Shown here: positions 1 through 10,544 of the stretch, one piece after another
Layout: every line of letters begins with the position of its first letter
Numbering within the stretch: the first letter of the stretch is position 1
Source: Niallia sp. NCCP-28
GTDB taxonomy: Bacteria; Bacillota; Bacilli; Bacillales; Cytobacillaceae
Direction: 5' to 3'
DNA: 60,851 bases
Assembly: GCF_023168165.1 (NCBI RefSeq)
Contig: NZ_BQYJ01000014.1
Location: 1-60,851 of the forward strand
Notes under the pieces: model-generated
Seen by the model: the letters and a program-made list of their open reading frames with translations, nothing else
What the model was told of the DNA's origin: nothing
Databases searched by the model: none
Program-made: the position numbers and the translations under genes

Positions 1-4
1 AAGC

Positions 5-34
5 AAAAAGATACTCATTTGGGTATCTTTTTTT
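5..34 (+). terminator. Rho-independent terminator of an upstream transcript
   Basis: A stem of about ten pairs (AAAAAGATAC with GTATCTTTTT) with an 8-base loop runs into a T-rich tract. It closes a transcript that starts left of the window and separates it from the ctsR operon. The following 200 bases, up to about 240, are AT-rich and hold no gene I can support. Confidence 0.75.
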
Positions 35-243
35 GTTTAAATTGGAATAAAAACTGATAAATATTAATAAATTGTTAGTTAGACAAAGAAAAAGAAAGTC
101 GATTTTTTAAAATTATAACTTTACAAATGAATAAAAGCATAAAAAGAAGGTTTCTGCTTGAAATATTAGAAAAGTCAGACTATATTTAATGTAACTTAAA
201 AACTCCCCTTTAACATTTTTAATACATAGAAATAAATATGCAC

Positions 244-269
244 GTTTGGAAAGGAAGGAAATTGGGAAA
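244..269 (+). promoter_or_regulatory. candidate sigma-B promoter of the ctsR operon
   Basis: GTTTGG and GGGAAA are separated by 14 bases, close to the general-stress sigma-B consensus GTTTAA-N12-15-GGGTAT. The ctsR operon of B. subtilis is known to have both sigma-A and sigma-B promoters, so the position is plausible. The -10 match is not perfect. Confidence 0.5.
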
Positions 270-287
270 ATTAATAAAACGTCAACG

Positions 288-317
288 TTGCGATAAAACG
301 GTAGTTTCGTGTATAAT
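288..317 (+). promoter_or_regulatory. sigma-A promoter of the ctsR operon
   Basis: TTGCGA, an 18-base spacer and TATAAT lie directly upstream of the CtsR operator. Repressor bound at that operator would block the start site. Confidence 0.7.
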
Positions 318-320
318 TAT

Positions 321-337
321 AGTCAAATATAGTCAAA
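321..337 (+). promoter_or_regulatory. CtsR operator (tandem heptad)
   Basis: AGTCAAA-TAT-AGTCAAA matches the CtsR box, a direct heptad repeat spaced by three bases (RGTCAAA-NAN-RGTCAAA). It sits between the -10 box and the ctsR start, so the operon is autogenously repressed. Confidence 0.9.
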
Positions 338-356
338 GTCAGAAGGGGGAGGCTTG

Positions 357-818
357 GTGAAGAATATTTCGGATATAATTGAGAACTATTTAAAAGAAGT
401 TTTAGAAATGAGTGAAAAATCCCTTGTTGAAATAAAACGAAGCGAAGTCGCCGATAAGTTCGAATGTGTACCCTCCCAAATTAATTATGTCATAAATACA
501 AGGTTTACCATAGAAAAAGGCTATGTAGTAGAAAGCAAACGCGGCGGCGGTGGATTTATTCGAATCATGAAAGTACAGTCTCATGATTATGCTCATTTAA
601 TTGATCAATTACTATCCCTTATACAAACAAGAATTCCTCAAAGTAGCGCAGAGGATGTTATTTATCGTCTGGTGGAAGAAAAAGTGATTAATGATAGAGA
701 AGCAAAAATAATGCTTAGCGTAATTGATCGCTCTGTCTTGTATCTTGATTTACCCTATAGAGATGAACTAAGAGCAAGGATATTAAAGGCAATGTTAACT
801 ACATTAAAATATAAATAA
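357..818 (+). CDS. ctsR: CtsR, transcriptional repressor of class III stress genes
   Basis: CtsR is a dimeric winged-helix repressor that binds tandem heptads upstream of clp genes and is released by heat and by McsB. The 153-residue protein has the family N-terminus (NISDIIENYLKEVL), the DNA-binding core ending in the basic glycine-rich wing ESKRGGGGFIRI (about residues 60-71), and the C-terminal segment DRSVLYLDLPYRDELRAR. I chose GTG at 357 because the ribosome site (GGGGGAGG, 345-352) is too close to the in-frame TTG at 354. It is the first gene of ctsR-mcsA-mcsB-clpC, and its own operator lies just upstream. Confidence 0.95.
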   Translation: MKNISDIIENYLKEVLEMSEKSLVEIKRSEVADKFECVPSQINYVINTRFTIEKGYVVESKRGGGGFIRIMKVQSHDYAHLIDQLLSLIQTRIPQSSAEDVIYRLVEEKVINDREAKIMLSVIDRSVLYLDLPYRDELRARILKAMLTTLKYK

Positions 819-842
819 ACACAGTAGTTTTGAGGTGGTAAA

Positions 843-1391
843 GTGCTTTGTTCTGAATGTAAACAAAAACCAGCAACCCTGCATTATTCGAAGATTATTA
901 ATGGAAAAAAAACTGAATTTCATCTTTGTGAACAATGTGCAGCTGAAAAAGGCGAATTATTTATGTTCAATGGATCTTCAGGTTTTTCATTCAATAGTTT
1001 ATTAGCAAATTTACTGAATATTGAACCGAGTTTCCAACAAATTAAGCAAAATCCTTATAAAAGGGAAGATGCTCTCCAATGCAAAGAGTGCTCTATGACA
1101 TTTTCTCAATTTTTAAAAGTTGGCAGGTTTGGCTGCCATAGTTGCTATGAAACATTCAAGGAACAACTTCAACCAGTCCTTAAAAGGCTTCATGGGGGAA
1201 ATATTGAACACAAAGGCAAAGTTCCCGAAAGAATAGGCGGCCATATATTAATCAAAAAAGATATGGGCAAATTAAAAGAGGAACTTAAAGAACTTATTAA
1301 TACAGAAGAATTTGAAAAAGCAGCAGAAGTTCGCGATGAGATTAGAAGAAAGGAAAAGCAGCTTTTAGCTTTTCATGAGGGAGGAGAGTGA
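843..1391 (+). CDS. mcsA: McsA, zinc-binding activator of the McsB kinase
   Basis: McsA is the zinc-binding adaptor that activates the protein arginine kinase McsB. The 182-residue protein starts with CSEC (residues 3-6), has a second pair CEQC near residue 29, and further pairs CKEC and CHSC in the middle, enough for two zinc sites. The C-terminal 40 residues form a UVR-like coiled segment (LINTEEFEKAAEVRDEIR), as in ClpC and UvrB. The start is GTG behind GAGGTGG. It ends three bases before mcsB, so the two are translationally close. Confidence 0.93.
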   Translation: MLCSECKQKPATLHYSKIINGKKTEFHLCEQCAAEKGELFMFNGSSGFSFNSLLANLLNIEPSFQQIKQNPYKREDALQCKECSMTFSQFLKVGRFGCHSCYETFKEQLQPVLKRLHGGNIEHKGKVPERIGGHILIKKDMGKLKEELKELINTEEFEKAAEVRDEIRRKEKQLLAFHEGGE

Positions 1392-1394
1392 AGG

Positions 1395-2459
1395 GTGTCT
1401 GTAGAAAACTTTATAAATAAGGCAAAAACATCCTGGATGTGCTCAGAAGGTCCTGATTCTGAAATTGTCTTAACCTCTCGTATTAGACTAGCTAGAAATA
1501 TAAAAAGAATTAAATTTCCTACTATATTTTCTAAGGAAGATGCTTCTCAAATTATAGAAATATTGAACCAAAGACTTCAAAATCAGGAAGACTTAAGTCT
1601 AGAAAAATTAGAATTGCTAAAAATGGATAATCTTCAACAGCTAGAAAAAAGGGTACTTGTCGAAAAGCACTTAATCAGCCCCCAATTGGTAGAGTCAGAA
1701 CATAGTGCCTGTGTACTTTCAGAAAACGAAGAGATAAGTATAATGTTAAATGAGGAAGATCATATTCGGGTTCAGTGCATTAAGCCAGGATTGCAGCTAT
1801 TGGAAGCTTTAAATTTAGCAGATAAAATTGATGACTGGTTAGAACAGAAGATTGATTATGCCTATCATTTAGAAATGGGATATCTCACAAGCTGTCCTAC
1901 TAATATTGGTACGGGTTTAAGAGCTTCTGTTATGCTTCATTTGCCAGGAATGGTGTTAACACAACAAATGAAGCGAATAATACCTGCTATTAACCAGCTT
2001 GGTCTAGTTGTTAGAGGTATTTATGGAGAAGGCAGCGAAGCCCAAGGGAATATTTTTCAGATATCCAATCAAATTACATTAGGAAAATCCGAAAAGGATA
2101 TTGTAGAAGAATTAATAAGTGTTGTCCATCAATTAATTGAACAGGAAAAGCAAGCAAGAAAGTCATTAGTAGAGTCTTCAAACATAGAATTAGAAGATAG
2201 GATTTACCGATCCTTTGGAACATTGTGCCATAGTAGAATAATTGAAACAAAGGAAGCAGCACAATGCCTGTCAGATGTCCGTTTGGGTATAGATATGGGA
2301 TATATCAAAAATATTTCTAAAAATATTTTAAATGAACTTTTAATTTTAACACAGCCGGGTTTTTTACAACTTTACGCAGGGGAGCAAATGACTCCTAATG
2401 AACGTGACATCCGTCGAGCTACTCTAATAAGAGAAAGACTTCAAATGGAAGTAAAATAA
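1395..2459 (+). CDS. mcsB: McsB, protein arginine kinase
   Basis: McsB phosphorylates arginines on proteins, including CtsR, and the phosphoarginine marks them for ClpC-ClpP degradation. The 354-residue length is usual. The phosphagen-kinase fold shows in the phosphate-binding basic motif [11 protein letters not shown] (about residues 26-36), the [13 protein letters not shown] loop near residue 166 and the arginine-rich C-terminal segment [14 protein letters not shown]. The start is GTG, with AAGGG overlapping the end of mcsA as ribosome site. It is in the same operon as its activator McsA and its client unfoldase ClpC. Confidence 0.95.
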   Translation: MSVENFINKAKTSWMCSEGPDSEIVLTSRIRLARNIKRIKFPTIFSKEDASQIIEILNQRLQNQEDLSLEKLELLKMDNLQQLEKRVLVEKHLISPQLVESEHSACVLSENEEISIMLNEEDHIRVQCIKPGLQLLEALNLADKIDDWLEQKIDYAYHLEMGYLTSCPTNIGTGLRASVMLHLPGMVLTQQMKRIIPAINQLGLVVRGIYGEGSEAQGNIFQISNQITLGKSEKDIVEELISVVHQLIEQEKQARKSLVESSNIELEDRIYRSFGTLCHSRIIETKEAAQCLSDVRLGIDMGYIKNISKNILNELLILTQPGFLQLYAGEQMTPNERDIRRATLIRERLQMEVK

Positions 2460-2485
2460 ATAAAAGGAATAGGGAGGATGAAAGC

Positions 2486-4939
2486 ATGATGTTTGGTCGA
2501 TTTACAGAAAGAGCGCAAAAAGTATTGGCTTTATCACAAGAAGAGGCAATTCGTTTAGGGCATAATAATATTGGTACAGAGCATATTTTACTTGGTTTAG
2601 TGCGTGAAGGTGAAGGGATAGCTGCTAAAGCTTTATTAGCGTTAGGACTAGGACCAGAAAAGATCCAAGAAGAAGTAGAAAATCTAATTGGGCGAGGACA
2701 GGATGCTTCCCAAACTATTCATTACACACCACGAGCCAAAAAGGTAATTGAATTATCTATGGATGAGGCAAGGAAATTAGGCCATTCCTATGTCGGCACA
2801 GAGCATATTTTATTAGGGCTTATTCGTGAAGGAGAAGGAGTTGCAGCTAGAGTATTAAATAACTTAGGTGTCAGCCTTAATAAAGCTCGACAACAAGTGC
2901 TGCAATTATTAGGAAGCAATGAATCCAGCAGTCATCAAGGCGGATCGGCAGCTAGTGCAAATACGCCTACATTAGATAGCTTAGCTAGAGACTTAACTGC
3001 CATTGCTCGGGAAGGAAGCCTAGATCCTGTCATTGGAAGAAGTAAAGAAATACAACGTGTAATTGAAGTGCTAAGCAGAAGAACAAAAAACAATCCAGTG
3101 TTAATAGGAGAACCAGGTGTTGGTAAAACTGCTATTGCAGAAGGGCTAGCACAACAAATTGTTCAAAATGAAGTACCGGAAATTTTACGGGATAAAAGAG
3201 TAATGACATTAGATATGGGGACAGTTGTGGCTGGAACAAAATATCGCGGGGAATTTGAAGATCGTCTAAAAAAGGTAATGGATGAAATTCGCCAAGCGGG
3301 CAATATTATTTTGTTTATCGATGAACTGCATACTTTAATTGGCGCAGGTGGTGCAGAAGGGGCAATCGATGCATCTAATATATTAAAACCTTCCTTAGCA
3401 AGAGGAGAGCTGCAATGTATTGGAGCGACAACATTAGATGAATATAGAAAATATATTGAAAAAGATGCTGCATTAGAAAGACGTTTTCAGCCTATTACAG
3501 TAGATGAACCTACAGCAGAGGAATCTGTACAAATTCTTAAAGGGCTGCGAGATCGTTATGAGGCACATCACCGTGTATCTATTACAGATGAGGCAATTGA
3601 AGCTGCGGTAAAGTTATCAGATCGTTATATATCAGATCGTTTCTTACCGGATAAAGCAATCGATTTAATAGATGAGGCAGGTTCGAAGGTACGATTAAGA
3701 TCTTATACAACTCCGCCTAACTTAAAAGAATTAGAAGTGAAACTAGAGGAGGTACGAAAAGAAAAGGATGCCTCTGTTCAAAGTCAAGAGTTTGAAAAGG
3801 CTGCATCTTTACGTGATACAGAACAAAGGTTAAGAGAGCAGTTAGAAGAAACGAAAAAAAATTGGAAAGAGAAGCAAGGCCAAGAAAATTCAGAAGTAAC
3901 AGTGGAAGATATTGCGAGTGTGGTAGCTAGCTGGACTGGTATACCTGTTTCAAAACTGGCACAAACAGAGACAGATAAATTGCTTAATATGGAATCAATC
4001 CTGCATAATCGTGTTATCGGGCAAGAAGAAGCAGTTATTGCAATTTCAAAAGCAGTTAGACGTGCAAGAGCAGGATTAAAAGATCCTAAACGTCCAATTG
4101 GTTCCTTTATTTTCCTAGGGCCTACAGGTGTAGGGAAAACTGAACTGGCTAGAGCACTGGCAGAATCCATGTTTGGTGACGAGGATGCAATGATTCGTAT
4201 TGACATGTCAGAATATATGGAAAAGCACTCCACTTCTAGACTTGTAGGTTCTCCTCCAGGATATGTAGGATATGAAGAAGGTGGACAGCTGACGGAAAAG
4301 GTTAGAAGAAAACCATATTCTGTTGTTTTATTAGATGAAATTGAAAAAGCTCATCCTGATGTTTTTAATATATTATTGCAAGTATTAGAGGATGGACGTT
4401 TAACAGATTCTAAAGGGAGAACAGTTGATTTTAGGAATACAGTCTTAATTATGACATCTAACGTTGGTGCGTCTGCATTAAAACGCAATAAATATGTAGG
4501 CTTTAATATCCAAGATGGAGAAGCTGATTACAAAGATATGAAGGGTAAAGTAATGGAAGAGTTAAAAAGGGCGTTCCGTCCAGAGTTTTTAAATCGTATT
4601 GATGAAATCATCGTATTCCATTCTTTAGAGAAAAAGCATTTAAAAGAAATTGTTACATTAATGGCAGATCAGTTAGTAAAAAGATTGGCAGAACAGGATA
4701 TACGATTAACTATTACAGAGGCTGCAAAAGAAAAAATTGCTGCTGAAGGTTACGATCCAGAATATGGAGCAAGACCACTTCGCAGAGCAATTCAAAAACA
4801 TATTGAAGATCGTTTGTCAGAAGAATTGTTAAAAGGAACAGTTTTAACTGGTCAAAACATCAATTTAGATATAGAAAACGGCACATTTGTTGTAAAGGTT
4901 AAAGAAATAAATGAGCCGACACCTAATTTGCAGAAATAA
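2486..4939 (+). CDS. clpC: ClpC, AAA+ unfoldase of the ClpCP protease
   Basis: ClpC unfolds and feeds substrates into ClpP and disaggregates proteins with adaptors such as MecA and McsB. The 817-residue protein has two Clp N-terminal repeats (residues 1-145), a first AAA+ module with Walker A GEPGVGKT near residue 208 and Walker [10 protein letters not shown], a UVR-like coiled middle domain (about 420-460), and a second AAA+ module with GPTGVGKT near residue 545 and [10 protein letters not shown]. Two adjacent ATG codons precede TTTGGTCG, and the upstream GGGAGG supports this start. It is the last gene of the ctsR operon, followed by a terminator. Confidence 0.97.
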   Translation: MMFGRFTERAQKVLALSQEEAIRLGHNNIGTEHILLGLVREGEGIAAKALLALGLGPEKIQEEVENLIGRGQDASQTIHYTPRAKKVIELSMDEARKLGHSYVGTEHILLGLIREGEGVAARVLNNLGVSLNKARQQVLQLLGSNESSSHQGGSAASANTPTLDSLARDLTAIAREGSLDPVIGRSKEIQRVIEVLSRRTKNNPVLIGEPGVGKTAIAEGLAQQIVQNEVPEILRDKRVMTLDMGTVVAGTKYRGEFEDRLKKVMDEIRQAGNIILFIDELHTLIGAGGAEGAIDASNILKPSLARGELQCIGATTLDEYRKYIEKDAALERRFQPITVDEPTAEESVQILKGLRDRYEAHHRVSITDEAIEAAVKLSDRYISDRFLPDKAIDLIDEAGSKVRLRSYTTPPNLKELEVKLEEVRKEKDASVQSQEFEKAASLRDTEQRLREQLEETKKNWKEKQGQENSEVTVEDIASVVASWTGIPVSKLAQTETDKLLNMESILHNRVIGQEEAVIAISKAVRRARAGLKDPKRPIGSFIFLGPTGVGKTELARALAESMFGDEDAMIRIDMSEYMEKHSTSRLVGSPPGYVGYEEGGQLTEKVRRKPYSVVLLDEIEKAHPDVFNILLQVLEDGRLTDSKGRTVDFRNTVLIMTSNVGASALKRNKYVGFNIQDGEADYKDMKGKVMEELKRAFRPEFLNRIDEIIVFHSLEKKHLKEIVTLMADQLVKRLAEQDIRLTITEAAKEKIAAEGYDPEYGARPLRRAIQKHIEDRLSEELLKGTVLTGQNINLDIENGTFVVKVKEINEPTPNLQK

Positions 4940-4954
4940 GCAGAAGTAAAAATA

Positions 4955-4998
4955 AAAAGGGCACACGTGTTACTATTATGCGTGTGCTATTTTTTTTA
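4955..4998 (+). terminator. terminator after clpC
   Basis: GCACACG and CGTGTGC form a stem with a 13-base loop, followed by ATTTTTTTT. It ends the ctsR-clpC transcript before radA. Confidence 0.85.
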
Positions 4999-5029
4999 GA
5001 GTATAAAAACAAGGAGGAAATGTGAACAA

Positions 5030-6409
5030 ATGGCGAAGCGCAAAACAAAATTCCTTTGTCAAGAATGTGGCTATGAATCAGCTAAATGGATGGGAAGGTG
5101 TCCTGGATGTGGCAATTGGAACACAATGGTCGAGGAAGTGGAGAAAAGTCAATCGCAGCGAAAAGGAGCCTTCGCACATACTCAAAGTTCTGCTATTCTT
5201 GCAAAGCCTATTCCTATTACAAGTATAGAAACAGTAAATGAACCACGAGTTTTAACAGATCTTGGAGAACTTAATCGGGTATTAGGCGGTGGAGTAGTGC
5301 AAGGTTCGCTTGTATTAATTGGCGGAGATCCCGGCATAGGGAAATCTACTCTACTTCTTCAAGTTTCATCTCAATTGGCAAATAAAAAACATAATGTTTT
5401 ATACGTGTCCGGAGAAGAGTCGCAAAAACAAACTAAATTAAGAGCGGACCGATTAGGTGTTACTACAGAACATCTTCTTGTATATTCCGAAACAAATTTA
5501 GAGGAAATAAGCAAAACAATTGAAAGTTCAGATGTCCAGTTTGTAGTAATAGATTCTATTCAGACAATCTATCATCCTGAAGTAACTTCAGCTCCAGGAA
5601 GTGTTTCACAAGTAAGGGAATGTACAGCAGAGTTGATGCGGATTGGAAAAACAAAGGGAATTGCAATCTTTATCGTTGGACATGTTACGAAAGAAGGTTC
5701 TATTGCAGGACCAAGGCTTTTAGAGCATATGGTAGATACGGTTCTGTATTTTGAAGGAGAAAGACATCACACATATCGGATATTAAGAGCTGTAAAAAAC
5801 CGTTTTGGTTCAACAAATGAAATGGGAATTTTTGAAATGAAGGAGTTTGGATTAGAAGAAGTAGAGAACCCGTCTGAAATATTTTTAGAGGAGCGATCTC
5901 AAGGAGCTGCTGGATCAACAGTTGTTGCATCTATGGAAGGAACCCGTCCTGTATTAGTAGAGATACAAGCACTCATTTCTCCAACAAGTTTTGGAAATCC
6001 TAGGAGAATGGCCACTGGCATTGATCATAACAGGGTCCCATTATTAATGGCCGTTTTGGAAAAAAGAGTGGGGCTGCTATTGCAAAATCAAGATGCTTAT
6101 TTAAAGGTAGCTGGAGGAGTAAAGTTGGATGAGCCAGCAATTGATTTAGCCATTGCGGTAAGCATTGCATCAAGCTTTAGAGATAAGCCGACAAAAGCAA
6201 CCGATTGTATAATTGGGGAAGTGGGATTAACAGGAGAAGTAAGAAGAGTATCCAGAATAGAGCAAAGGGTACAAGAAGCAGCAAAATTGGGCTTCGAGCG
6301 AGTTATCCTTCCATTTAATAATTTAAATGGCTTGAAGGCGCCAAGCGGTGTAAAACTTATAGGAGTGAATTCTGTAGGTGAAGCGTTAAAAGCAGCATTG
6401 GAAGATTAA
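5030..6409 (+). CDS. radA: RadA/Sms, DNA repair and branch-migration ATPase
   Basis: RadA is a RecA-like ATPase that processes recombination intermediates and helps unwind DNA during repair and transformation. The 459-residue protein begins with a four-cysteine zinc finger (CQECGYES...CPGC, residues 10-27), followed by Walker [11 protein letters not shown] near residue 97, the RadA-specific KNRFG motif near 255, and a C-terminal Lon-like domain. AAGGAGG lies 12 bases before ATG, slightly far. In B. subtilis disA follows radA; here a 262-base spacer and then yacL follow. Confidence 0.96.
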   Translation: MAKRKTKFLCQECGYESAKWMGRCPGCGNWNTMVEEVEKSQSQRKGAFAHTQSSAILAKPIPITSIETVNEPRVLTDLGELNRVLGGGVVQGSLVLIGGDPGIGKSTLLLQVSSQLANKKHNVLYVSGEESQKQTKLRADRLGVTTEHLLVYSETNLEEISKTIESSDVQFVVIDSIQTIYHPEVTSAPGSVSQVRECTAELMRIGKTKGIAIFIVGHVTKEGSIAGPRLLEHMVDTVLYFEGERHHTYRILRAVKNRFGSTNEMGIFEMKEFGLEEVENPSEIFLEERSQGAAGSTVVASMEGTRPVLVEIQALISPTSFGNPRRMATGIDHNRVPLLMAVLEKRVGLLLQNQDAYLKVAGGVKLDEPAIDLAIAVSIASSFRDKPTKATDCIIGEVGLTGEVRRVSRIEQRVQEAAKLGFERVILPFNNLNGLKAPSGVKLIGVNSVGEALKAALED

Positions 6410-6510
6410 AAAGGGAGGCTGGCAATAATTTTTGAGAAGAATAATTTAAGAAGTTGGAAAAAAACAAATTGATGCAAAATAGTATGTATGTTAGAATGTA
6501 CTGTTTATAT

Positions 6511-6540
6511 TTGACATTTTATTATTAATAATGCTACGCT
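6511..6540 (+). promoter_or_regulatory. candidate sigma-A promoter before yacL
   Basis: A perfect TTGACA is followed after 18 bases by TACGCT, a poor -10 box. It lies in the spacer between radA and yacL and would give a leader of about 120 bases. Confidence 0.4.
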
Positions 6541-6671
6541 AAATTTATTCTTAAAGGTAATATGTAGTAATTAACGAAAATAACTTTTTCATTACAAATA
6601 AACAAATTCTCTGTAATAACAGGTTTTAAATTCAAGAATTTGTTTATAATGTGAAAGAGGAGGTGAAAGTA

Positions 6672-7751
6672 TTGTTAAAACGCATTGTTCAAGCTGGTTT
6701 CATCATTATTGGAGGGACGCTTGGAATATTTTTTATTCCAGATTTATTGAAATTATTGACATTTGAATCGAATTTTATAAATAATCCCTATGTTTCTGCA
6801 ATACTTGGTGCCATTATTTTTTATCTTATCATATTTTGGGCGGTTGATTATGTTGTTAATTTTGTTAAGTTAATGGAAGAATCTCTTGTAAAGGCCCCAA
6901 TAACGGATATTATATTTGGAAGTGTAGGATTAGCATTTGGTCTTATATTAGCTTTTTTAATAGGGTATGCATTAACAGCTATAAAAGTACCAATTCTTAA
7001 TACAATTGCACCCATACTATTAACCTTGCTGTTTGGATATTTAGGTTTTCAAGTTGGTTTCAAAAAACGAGATGAATTATTGACTCTTTTTACCGCTAAA
7101 AAGAAAAAAGGCACGGAAGAAGATGCAACTAAAACAGAAAAAAATAATTTAAAAATCCTTGATACTAGTGTTATTATTGATGGAAGAATTGCTGATATAT
7201 GCCAAACAGGCTTTTTAGAAGGGACTATTGTCATTCCTCAATTTGTATTGGGCGAATTGCAGCATATTGCAGATTCCTCAGATGCTTTAAAACGTAATCG
7301 AGGGAGAAGAGGATTAGATATTCTTAATCGCATTCAGAAGGAATTGGCCATTAAGGTTGAGATCTATGAAGGGGATTTTGAAGATATTCAAGAAGTAGAC
7401 AGCAAACTTGTTAAACTGGCCAAGTTGACAAATGGTGTTGTGGTAACAAATGATTTTAATTTAAACAAGGTTTGTGAACTCCAAAAGGTTTCTGTATTGA
7501 ATATCAATGATTTAGCAAATGCAGTAAAACCAGTAGTTCTTCCAGGCGAAGAAATGAAGATTCAGATTATTAAAGATGGAAAAGAACACAATCAAGGAAT
7601 TGCTTATTTAGATGATGGAACAATGATTGTGGTAGAAGAGGGCCGCAATTATATCGGCAAACATATTGATGTACTTGTTACAAGTGTGTTGCAGACCTCT
7701 GCAGGAAGAATGATATTTGCAAAACCTAAATTATTAGAAAAAGCATTGTAG
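6672..7751 (+). CDS. yacL: YacL-like PIN/TRAM membrane protein
   Basis: This is a membrane-anchored PIN-domain protein of the YacL family; the PIN fold is that of metal-dependent RNases, but the substrate is not established. I chose TTG at 6672, giving MLKRIVQ as in relatives, because GAGGAGG (6657-6663) lies just before it; the frame is open further up to a GTG at 6651. The protein has about 359 residues: four hydrophobic segments in the first 130, then the PIN domain ([16 protein letters not shown], with acidic residues, and TNDFNLNK), then a C-terminal TRAM-like part ([17 protein letters not shown]). ispD follows 17 bases later. Confidence 0.88.
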   Translation: MLKRIVQAGFIIIGGTLGIFFIPDLLKLLTFESNFINNPYVSAILGAIIFYLIIFWAVDYVVNFVKLMEESLVKAPITDIIFGSVGLAFGLILAFLIGYALTAIKVPILNTIAPILLTLLFGYLGFQVGFKKRDELLTLFTAKKKKGTEEDATKTEKNNLKILDTSVIIDGRIADICQTGFLEGTIVIPQFVLGELQHIADSSDALKRNRGRRGLDILNRIQKELAIKVEIYEGDFEDIQEVDSKLVKLAKLTNGVVVTNDFNLNKVCELQKVSVLNINDLANAVKPVVLPGEEMKIQIIKDGKEHNQGIAYLDDGTMIVVEEGRNYIGKHIDVLVTSVLQTSAGRMIFAKPKLLEKAL

Positions 7752-7768
7752 GAATAGGAGATTGTTTT

Positions 7769-8467
7769 ATGGCTTATGAAGTCATTATACCAGCAGCAGG
7801 ACAAGGTAAAAGAATGCAGGCGGGGAAAAATAAATTGTTTCTGACAATAGATGATTCGCCTATTTTTATTCATACATTACAGGTTTTTGAACAGGATTCT
7901 GACTGTACCCGTATTTGGCTGGTGATAAATCCTGAAGAAAAGCAGCAAATGCAGGAGTGGATAGCTAAATTTGATATCCAAAAAATCGCTGGTCTTGTTG
8001 ATGGAGGAATAGAGAGACAATACAGCATTTATAATGCAATGAAATTGTTAGGAAACAACGGTATAGTATTAGTGCATGATGCGGCTAGGCCTTTTATTAA
8101 CAAAAACCAAATAAAACAATTAATAGAAGTTGCAAAAGAAAACGGTGCAGCTGTCTTAGCTGTTCCTATAAAGGACACGGTGAAAAAAGTTTCCGGCGGT
8201 ATTGTAGAGGCGACAGTTGACCGTTCAAGCTTGTGGGCTATTCAAACCCCACAAGCTTTTCGTATTTCCATCTTAAAAGAAGCGTATGAACAAGCATTGC
8301 AAGATGATTTTTTTGGTACAGATGATGCAAGTTTAGTGGAGCGTCTTGGAAAAGAAGTGAAAATTGTATTGGGGGACTATGATAATATTAAGCTAACGAC
8401 CCCAGAGGATTTATATTTTGCCGAGGCCATTATGCAAAAAAGGAAAAAAGTTAATGAAAAGGAGTAA
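7769..8467 (+). CDS. ispD: IspD, 2-C-methyl-D-erythritol 4-phosphate cytidylyltransferase
   Basis: IspD makes CDP-methylerythritol from MEP and CTP in the non-mevalonate isoprenoid pathway. The 232-residue protein shows the nucleotidyltransferase signature IPAAGQGKRM (residues 7-16), the HDAARPF motif in the middle and KLTTPEDLYFAEAI at the C-terminus. It is directly followed by ispF, five bases apart, so two MEP-pathway steps are co-transcribed. Confidence 0.95.
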   Translation: MAYEVIIPAAGQGKRMQAGKNKLFLTIDDSPIFIHTLQVFEQDSDCTRIWLVINPEEKQQMQEWIAKFDIQKIAGLVDGGIERQYSIYNAMKLLGNNGIVLVHDAARPFINKNQIKQLIEVAKENGAAVLAVPIKDTVKKVSGGIVEATVDRSSLWAIQTPQAFRISILKEAYEQALQDDFFGTDDASLVERLGKEVKIVLGDYDNIKLTTPEDLYFAEAIMQKRKKVNEKE

Positions 8468-8472
8468 ATTAG

Positions 8473-8955
8473 ATGTTTCGAATAGGACAAGGTTTTGATG
8501 TGCATCAGCTTGTGGAGGGAAGACCACTTATTATAGGAGGAATAGAAATCCCTTTTGAAAAAGGACTATTAGGTCATTCTGATGCAGATGTGCTTTTACA
8601 TACAATAGCGGATGCATGCCTTGGTGCAATAGGCGAGGGAGATATTGGAAAGCATTTTCCAGATACAGACGAGGCATTTAAAGATGCGGATTCTGCAAAA
8701 TTACTGAAACATGTTTGGGAGATAGTTAAGTCACAAGGTTATGAATTGGTAAATGCTGATTGTACAATCATGGCGCAAATGCCTAAAATGGCTCCTCATA
8801 TAGATAGTATGCAGGAAAGAATTGCATCTTTATTAGAAACAGAAAAAAGCAATGTAAATGTAAAAGCGACCACAACAGAAAAATTAGGTTTTACTGGAAG
8901 AGGAGAAGGGATTGCTTCACAGGCAGTTGTTCTTTTGCAGAAAAAAGTAAAGTAA
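8473..8955 (+). CDS. ispF: IspF, 2-C-methyl-D-erythritol 2,4-cyclodiphosphate synthase
   Basis: IspF cyclises CDP-ME 2-phosphate to MEcPP, releasing CMP. The 160-residue length is standard. Metal-ligand residues are visible in GFDVHQL (Asp8, His10) and [15 protein letters not shown], and the C-terminal [15 protein letters not shown] is the family CMP-binding segment. GGAG upstream overlaps the end of ispD. Confidence 0.96.
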   Translation: MFRIGQGFDVHQLVEGRPLIIGGIEIPFEKGLLGHSDADVLLHTIADACLGAIGEGDIGKHFPDTDEAFKDADSAKLLKHVWEIVKSQGYELVNADCTIMAQMPKMAPHIDSMQERIASLLETEKSNVNVKATTTEKLGFTGRGEGIASQAVVLLQKKVK

Positions 8956-9034
8956 ACACTCTTTTAAAGAAAAAAATGTAATGATAGAATAGATTAGATG
9001 AAAATTCAATGATTGAAATCGAGGAGGCAATAGC

Positions 9035-10492
9035 ATGACCAACGAAATCCGTGTTCGTTATGCCCCAAGTCCAACAGGACATTTGCATATTGGGAATGCA
9101 CGTACTGCATTATTTAATTATTTATTTGCAAGAAATAAAGGCGGGAAATTTATTATCCGCATTGAAGATACAGACAAAAAAAGAAATATTGAAGGCGGAG
9201 AAGAAAGCCAATTAAAATATTTAAAATGGCTTGGAATGGATTGGGATGAAAGTGTAGATATAGGCGGTGAATACGGCCCATATAGACAATCAGAACGCAC
9301 TGATATTTACAAAAAATACTATACGGAATTATTAGAAAGAGAACTTGCCTACAAATGCTATTGTACGGAAGAAGAGATAGAAGCTGAGCGAGAAGATCAG
9401 CTGAAAAACAATGAAACTCCTAAATACTCAGGTAAGTGCCGTCACCTGACTAAAGAAGAACAAGAAAAACTTGAAGCAGAAGGAAGAGAACCAAGCATCC
9501 GCATAAAGGTTCCTGAAAATGTGGTTTATGAATTTGAAGATATGGTAAAAGGTTCCGTTTCCTTTGATTCCGAAACAATTGGTGATTATGTAATCATTAA
9601 AAAGGATGGCACTCCAACATATAATTTTGCAGTGGCAATTGATGATCACTTAATGGAAATCTCTCATGTATTAAGAGGAGATGACCATATTACCAATACA
9701 CCAAAACAGTTAATGATATATGATGCTTTCGGATGGACAAGGCCGATTTTTGGACACATGACTTTAATTGTGAATGAAAATAGAAAAAAATTAAGTAAAC
9801 GAGATGAGTCCATTATTCAATTTATTGAACAATATGAAGAGTTGGGCTACTTGCCGGATGCTTTATTTAACTTTATCACATTATTAGGATGGTCGCCGGA
9901 AGGGGAAGAAGAACTTTTCTCTAAGGATGAGTTTATTAATATTTTTGATGCTGCTCGCCTTTCAAAATCTCCTGCATTATTTGATCAGCAAAAATTAGCA
10001 TGGATGAATAATCAATACATTAAAAAAGCTGAATTAAGCAAAGTGGTAGAATTGGCAGCACCGCATTTAGTGAAAGCTGGTTTAATAAATGAACAGGCAA
10101 CGGAAGAAGAAAAAAATTGGGCGGAAAGTCTAATTGACCTTTATCAAGATCAAATGAGCTATGGGGCAGAGATTGTTGAACTTTCCAAACTGTTTTTCAG
10201 TGATGAAATCAGTTATGAAGGGGAGGCCGCTGAAGTATTGGCAGGAGAACAGGTTCCGGCAGTGATTCAATCATTTAGAGAAGAATTGCAGAATCTGGAT
10301 GAGTGGAATGCAGATAATATTAAAGCAGCTATAAAAAAAGTTCAAAAAGCAACAGGTCAAAAAGGCAAAAATTTATTTATGCCTATTCGTGTTGCGGCAA
10401 CAGGTCAAACACATGGTCCAGATTTGCCAAAGGCTATTGCATTATTAGGCCAAGCTAAAATAGAAAACAGATTATTATCGATTATAGGTTAA
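9035..10492 (+). CDS. gltX: GltX, glutamyl-tRNA synthetase
   Basis: This class I synthetase charges tRNA-Glu and, in Bacillus, also tRNA-Gln, which an amidotransferase then corrects. The 485-residue protein has the HIGH-type motif [13 protein letters not shown] (residues 11-23), cysteines in YKCYCTEEE and GKCRHL, and the KMSKS-type motif KLSKRD near residue 253. GGAGG lies upstream of ATG. A promoter overlapping its stop codon starts the separately regulated cysE operon. Confidence 0.97.
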   Translation: MTNEIRVRYAPSPTGHLHIGNARTALFNYLFARNKGGKFIIRIEDTDKKRNIEGGEESQLKYLKWLGMDWDESVDIGGEYGPYRQSERTDIYKKYYTELLERELAYKCYCTEEEIEAEREDQLKNNETPKYSGKCRHLTKEEQEKLEAEGREPSIRIKVPENVVYEFEDMVKGSVSFDSETIGDYVIIKKDGTPTYNFAVAIDDHLMEISHVLRGDDHITNTPKQLMIYDAFGWTRPIFGHMTLIVNENRKKLSKRDESIIQFIEQYEELGYLPDALFNFITLLGWSPEGEEELFSKDEFINIFDAARLSKSPALFDQQKLAWMNNQYIKKAELSKVVELAAPHLVKAGLINEQATEEEKNWAESLIDLYQDQMSYGAEIVELSKLFFSDEISYEGEAAEVLAGEQVPAVIQSFREELQNLDEWNADNIKAAIKKVQKATGQKGKNLFMPIRVAATGQTHGPDLPKAIALLGQAKIENRLLSIIG

Positions 10493-10517
10493 CAGATTAT
10501 AAAAAATGTAATATAGT
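10489..10517 (+). promoter_or_regulatory. promoter of the cysE-cysS leader
   Basis: TTAACA, a 17-base spacer and TATAGT overlap the gltX stop codon. It places the transcript start just upstream of the cysteine T-box. Confidence 0.6.
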
Positions 10518-10544
10518 AATAAAAAGAATAATGTAAAACGTAGA

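Noticed and set aside
3784-4233. 149-codon minus-strand frame within clpC
   Set aside because: It mirrors clpC codons, has no family likeness and no ribosome site.
6424-6480. possible disA start in EKNNLRS after a ribosome-site-like AAGGGAGG
   Set aside because: The frame closes after a few codons, the starting codon is missing and no other DisA motif follows.
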